Of a DNA stretch of 64,000 nt, positions 60,825 to 64,000 are shown in pieces. Below the pieces are notes generated by a model, which worked only from the letters and a program-made list of their open reading frames with translations, was not told the origin of the DNA and did no database searches. This DNA is from Clostridiales bacterium (GTDB lineage Bacteria > Bacillota > Clostridia > Lachnospirales > Lachnospiraceae), in the NCBI GenBank assembly GCA_012520645.1, contig JAAYNV010000027.1, positions 62,001 through 126,000 on the forward strand, in the 5' to 3' direction. The first letter of the stretch is position 1. Each line of letters opens with the position of its first letter. The position numbers and the translations under genes were made by a program.

Positions 60825-62207
60825 ATGGTTTTGGGGCGGGAGACGCAGAGAGATTATCTTGAACAGTTTTATAATAGAAGCGGAAGTCAGCTTATTGTTA
60901 TGTATGGTGCAAAGGGCGCCGGTAAGACATATTTGCTGAAGGAGTTTATGAAGAATCGGCAGTGTTGTTATTATCAGGCCAGATCTTGTTCGGATAAGGA
61001 ACAGGCGTATCTCTGGAGCCGGGAACTGAACGAGAGTGGAACGGAGGAGAAGTTAAAGAATCCGGATTATGATGCAGTAGCGGAGTATGTAATCCGAAAA
61101 GAAGATGCAGCAGACAAACTGATTCTTGTGATTGATGAATTTCAGCATATGGTTAAAAATGGCAGAGATTTTATTCAAAGCATGGTTAAGCTTCTGCATC
61201 ATTCATGGAGTAAGAGAGAGGTGCTGATCATATTGTGCAGTTCCTGCATCGGCTGGGTAGAAAACAGCATGGTGACACGCATGGGGGAGGCTGCATTTGA
61301 AATTTCCGGATTCCTTAAACTAAAAGAACTTGGTTTTGCAGAACTGTACCGTTATTTTCAGGACAGCTTTGACGTCGATGAATGTGCTGGACTTTACAGT
61401 GTTCTGGGCGGCAACCCAGGCTGTTGGAAGTGGATTGATACGTCAAAAAGTCTGAAAGATAATATTTGCGAATTATTTTTACAACAGGACGGAGCGCTGG
61501 AAAGAGCAGCCAGAGAGCAGGTGGAAAGTCAGCTTCGGGAGGCAAACGTATACCATACTATTCTGGCAGCGCTTGCTGCGGGCAGTCAGAAGCTGAATGA
61601 TCTATATCATGATACCGGCTTTTCCAGAGCAAAGATCAGTGTGTATCTGAAAAATCTGATGGAATTGGAAATTGTGGAGAAGATTTTCTCTTTTGACACG
61701 GAAGGACGTGAGAATACGCAGAAGGGAGTCTATCGGATCAATAATCATTTGGTTCGTTTTTATTTCCGTTTTCTGTATCCGCATTTGAGTGCGTTGGCGA
61801 TTCTTACGCCAGAGGAGTATTACGAAAAATATGTTCAATCGGAATTGCCTGGTTATGTGGCAGAGTTTTTCGGCAAAATATGCTCCCAGTATCTGGAACA
61901 GGAAAATCAGCAGGGAAGACTTGCAGCTGATTTTGTAAAGAGCGGGGAATGGGTAGGCAAGATGGGCAGTCTGGATTTTGTAGCACAAGATGAAGCGGGT
62001 TATACAATCATCTGTGGCTGTTCTTATGAGGAGCCGGTTATGGATTATATGAAATATGCCGGTTATATGGAATGTGCAAAGTCAGCAAAGCTTAAGCCGG
62101 ATGAGGTTTATCTGTTTGCCCGAGAAGGTTTTGATGAGAAAATCTGTGCTCTTGCAAATGAAAATGAAAGGGTACATACGATTGCATGGAGAAATCTTTA
62201 TATATAG
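60825..62207 (+). CDS. Archaeal-type AAA ATPase with C-terminal DUF234-like domain
   Basis: Walker A GAKGAGKTYLLKEF; Walker B LILVIDEFQHM; winged-helix and C-terminal VYRINNHLVRFYFRFLYPHLS region. Confidence 0.85.
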   Translation: MVLGRETQRDYLEQFYNRSGSQLIVMYGAKGAGKTYLLKEFMKNRQCCYYQARSCSDKEQAYLWSRELNESGTEEKLKNPDYDAVAEYVIRKEDAADKLILVIDEFQHMVKNGRDFIQSMVKLLHHSWSKREVLIILCSSCIGWVENSMVTRMGEAAFEISGFLKLKELGFAELYRYFQDSFDVDECAGLYSVLGGNPGCWKWIDTSKSLKDNICELFLQQDGALERAAREQVESQLREANVYHTILAALAAGSQKLNDLYHDTGFSRAKISVYLKNLMELEIVEKIFSFDTEGRENTQKGVYRINNHLVRFYFRFLYPHLSALAILTPEEYYEKYVQSELPGYVAEFFGKICSQYLEQENQQGRLAADFVKSGEWVGKMGSLDFVAQDEAGYTIICGCSYEEPVMDYMKYAGYMECAKSAKLKPDEVYLFAREGFDEKICALANENERVHTIAWRNLYI

Positions 62208-64000
62208 CGGAAAAGCCCAGTGTGGCAAAGGAATTTGCCAAGGCTTTGAAATACAGCATGAAGAGCCGGGATGGCTATTTAGAGTCTGAAGAAGCCATTG
62301 TAACATGGTGTGTCGGACATCTGGTTACAATGAGTTATCCGGAGGCTTATGATGAAAAATACAAACGGTGGTCTCTGGAAACCATACCCTTTATTCCGAA
62401 GGAATTTAAATATGAGGTGATTGACAGTGTCAAAAAGCAGTTTCAGATTGTCAGCGGGCTTTTGAACAGAGTGGATGTCGTAAGAATATATGTCTGTACG
62501 GACTCCGGAAGAGAAGGAGAGTATATTTACCGTCTTGTGGAACAACAGGCTGGTGTACATGGCAAGGAAAGAAGAAGGGTTTGGATCGATTCACAGACAG
62601 AGGAAGAAATATTGCGTGGAATCCGGGAAGCGAAGGATCTGTCTGCTTATGACAATCTTGCAAATGCAGCTTATCTGAGGGCAAAGGAAGATTATCTGAT
62701 GGGTATTAACTTTTCCAGAGCACTTACCTTAAAATACAGTCAGACGATCAAGAATTATTTAAAGACTGACAGGGCAGTTGTATCCGTCGGGCGTGTTATG
62801 ACCTGCGTACTTGGTATGGTTGTAAATAGAGAAAGGGAGATTCGAAGTTTTGTAAAGACCCCCTTTTACAGGGTTATTGGAAAGCAGGCGTTTTCCGGAC
62901 ATGAATTTGAAGGTGAGTGGAGGGCGGTGGAAGGCTCCGGCTATTTTCAGTCCCCGATGTTATATAAAGAAAATGGTTTCTTAAAAGAAAAGGATGCAAA
63001 GGAACTCGTTTCCAAATTGAGTGAAGAGCCGCCGGAAGTCCCGGTGGTAGAGAAACTGGAGAAAAAGAAGGAAACGAAAAATCCGCCCCTTTTATATAAT
63101 CTTGCCGAACTGCAAAATGACTGTTCCAAGTATTTTAAGATCAGTCCGGATGAGACACTTCGTATTGTACAGGAACTGTATGAAAAGAAGATGACCACTT
63201 ATCCCAGAACCGATGCCAGAGTTCTTTCCACGGCGGTGGCAAAGGAAATTTATAAGAATATAAACGGTCTGAAGGCATATGCACAGACGGCAGGCTTTGC
63301 TGCTGAAATTCTGGAAAAGGGGAGTTACAAAGGCATTGCCAAAACACGTTACGTTAACGACAAGCAGATTACGGATCACTATGCGATCATTCCGACGGGA
63401 CAGGGGCTTGGAAATCTCAATTCCCTTCATCCGGTAGCTGCGAATGTTTATGAGATAATCGTAAGACGCTTTTTCAGTATATTTTATCCGCCGGCAGTTT
63501 ATCAGAAGATTGCACTTACTACTGCATTAAAGGGAGAGAAATTTTTTGCGAATTTTAAGGTACTTGCAGAACAGGGATATCTTGCCCTGCAGCAGTTTTC
63601 TTTCCAGAAGAAGAAAGCAGAAAAGGAAGATCAGGAAGAGAGTAAGGCAGAGGAACTGGAGGAAAGCTGTGACACTTCCTTTATGGAGGCGCTTTGCAGT
63701 TTAAAAAAAGGAATGCCGGTGGAACTTAAGGAATTTTTTGTGAAGGAAGGAGAGACTTCACCACCCAAACGGTATAATTCCGGTACGATTATTCTGACGA
63801 TGGAAAATGCAGGACAGTTCATTGAGGATGAAGAACTGCGTGCGCAGATCAAAGGAAGTGGAATCGGAACCAGTGCAACCAGAGCAGAAATCTTAAAGAA
63901 ACTGGTTCATATCAAGTATCTGGCACTGAATAAAAAGACACAGATTATTACACCGACCCTGCTTGGCGAAATTGTGTATGATGTTGTGAAAAATTCCATA
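62186..64000 (+). CDS. topB: Type IA DNA topoisomerase (topoisomerase III), truncated by window end
   Basis: MEKSLYIAEKPSVAKEFAKALKYSMKSRDGYLESEEAIVTWCVGHLV; TDSGREGEYIYRLV; YEKKMTTYPRTDARVLS active-site Tyr. Overlaps the upstream ATPase end by 22 nt. Confidence 0.92.
   Translation, partial: MEKSLYIAEKPSVAKEFAKALKYSMKSRDGYLESEEAIVTWCVGHLVTMSYPEAYDEKYKRWSLETIPFIPKEFKYEVIDSVKKQFQIVSGLLNRVDVVRIYVCTDSGREGEYIYRLVEQQAGVHGKERRRVWIDSQTEEEILRGIREAKDLSAYDNLANAAYLRAKEDYLMGINFSRALTLKYSQTIKNYLKTDRAVVSVGRVMTCVLGMVVNREREIRSFVKTPFYRVIGKQAFSGHEFEGEWRAVEGSGYFQSPMLYKENGFLKEKDAKELVSKLSEEPPEVPVVEKLEKKKETKNPPLLYNLAELQNDCSKYFKISPDETLRIVQELYEKKMTTYPRTDARVLSTAVAKEIYKNINGLKAYAQTAGFAAEILEKGSYKGIAKTRYVNDKQITDHYAIIPTGQGLGNLNSLHPVAANVYEIIVRRFFSIFYPPAVYQKIALTTALKGEKFFANFKVLAEQGYLALQQFSFQKKKAEKEDQEESKAEELEESCDTSFMEALCSLKKGMPVELKEFFVKEGETSPPKRYNSGTIILTMENAGQFIEDEELRAQIKGSGIGTSATRAEILKKLVHIKYLALNKKTQIITPTLLGEIVYDVVKNSI

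Noticed and set aside
1-64000. CRISPR arrays, prophage, IS elements, toxin-antitoxin or secondary-metabolite clusters
   Set aside because: No regularly spaced direct repeats, transposase/integrase, phage structural genes or biosynthetic cores were seen in the ORF track.

Overview
64 kb of a low-to-mid GC Firmicutes chromosome, probably Lachnospiraceae/Clostridia judging by gene content. It is mostly housekeeping and metabolic operons. From left to right: MATE exporter; decayed CarD-like gene; aldose epimerase; NSS transporter with a poly-A frameshift; ArsR-HMA-ZntA/CadA metal island; B12-related pair; CopA with a CopZ-like C-terminal domain; second MATE; clpB; glycerol-1-phosphate dehydrogenase; feoAB; [FeFe] hydrogenase; gltX; UvrD-type helicase; GH13-like protein that has lost its catalytic motifs; DUF5662; Cys/Asp/Arg repeat protein; RluA; potABCD plus regulator; lactonase; aroC; D,D-carboxypeptidase; tgt; yajC; leuB-ilvD-ilvB; L,D-transpeptidase; serC-serA; glgB; mscS; deoC; AraC regulator; tRNA-Thr; HPr-like protein; CPBP protease; SsuBC-like ABC pair with a second poly-A frameshift; argH; asd; PAS-GGDEF-EAL protein; AAA/DUF234 ATPase; topB (cut by the window end). 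I saw no CRISPR array, prophage, IS element or rRNA. The items most worth checking are the catalytically dead GH13 protein, the Cys-rich repeat protein behind a sigma-K-like promoter, two poly-A frameshifts directly after start codons, the CopA-CopZ fusion with an internal Shine-Dalgarno, and the CarD remnant. I found no convincing wholly new multi-gene system.
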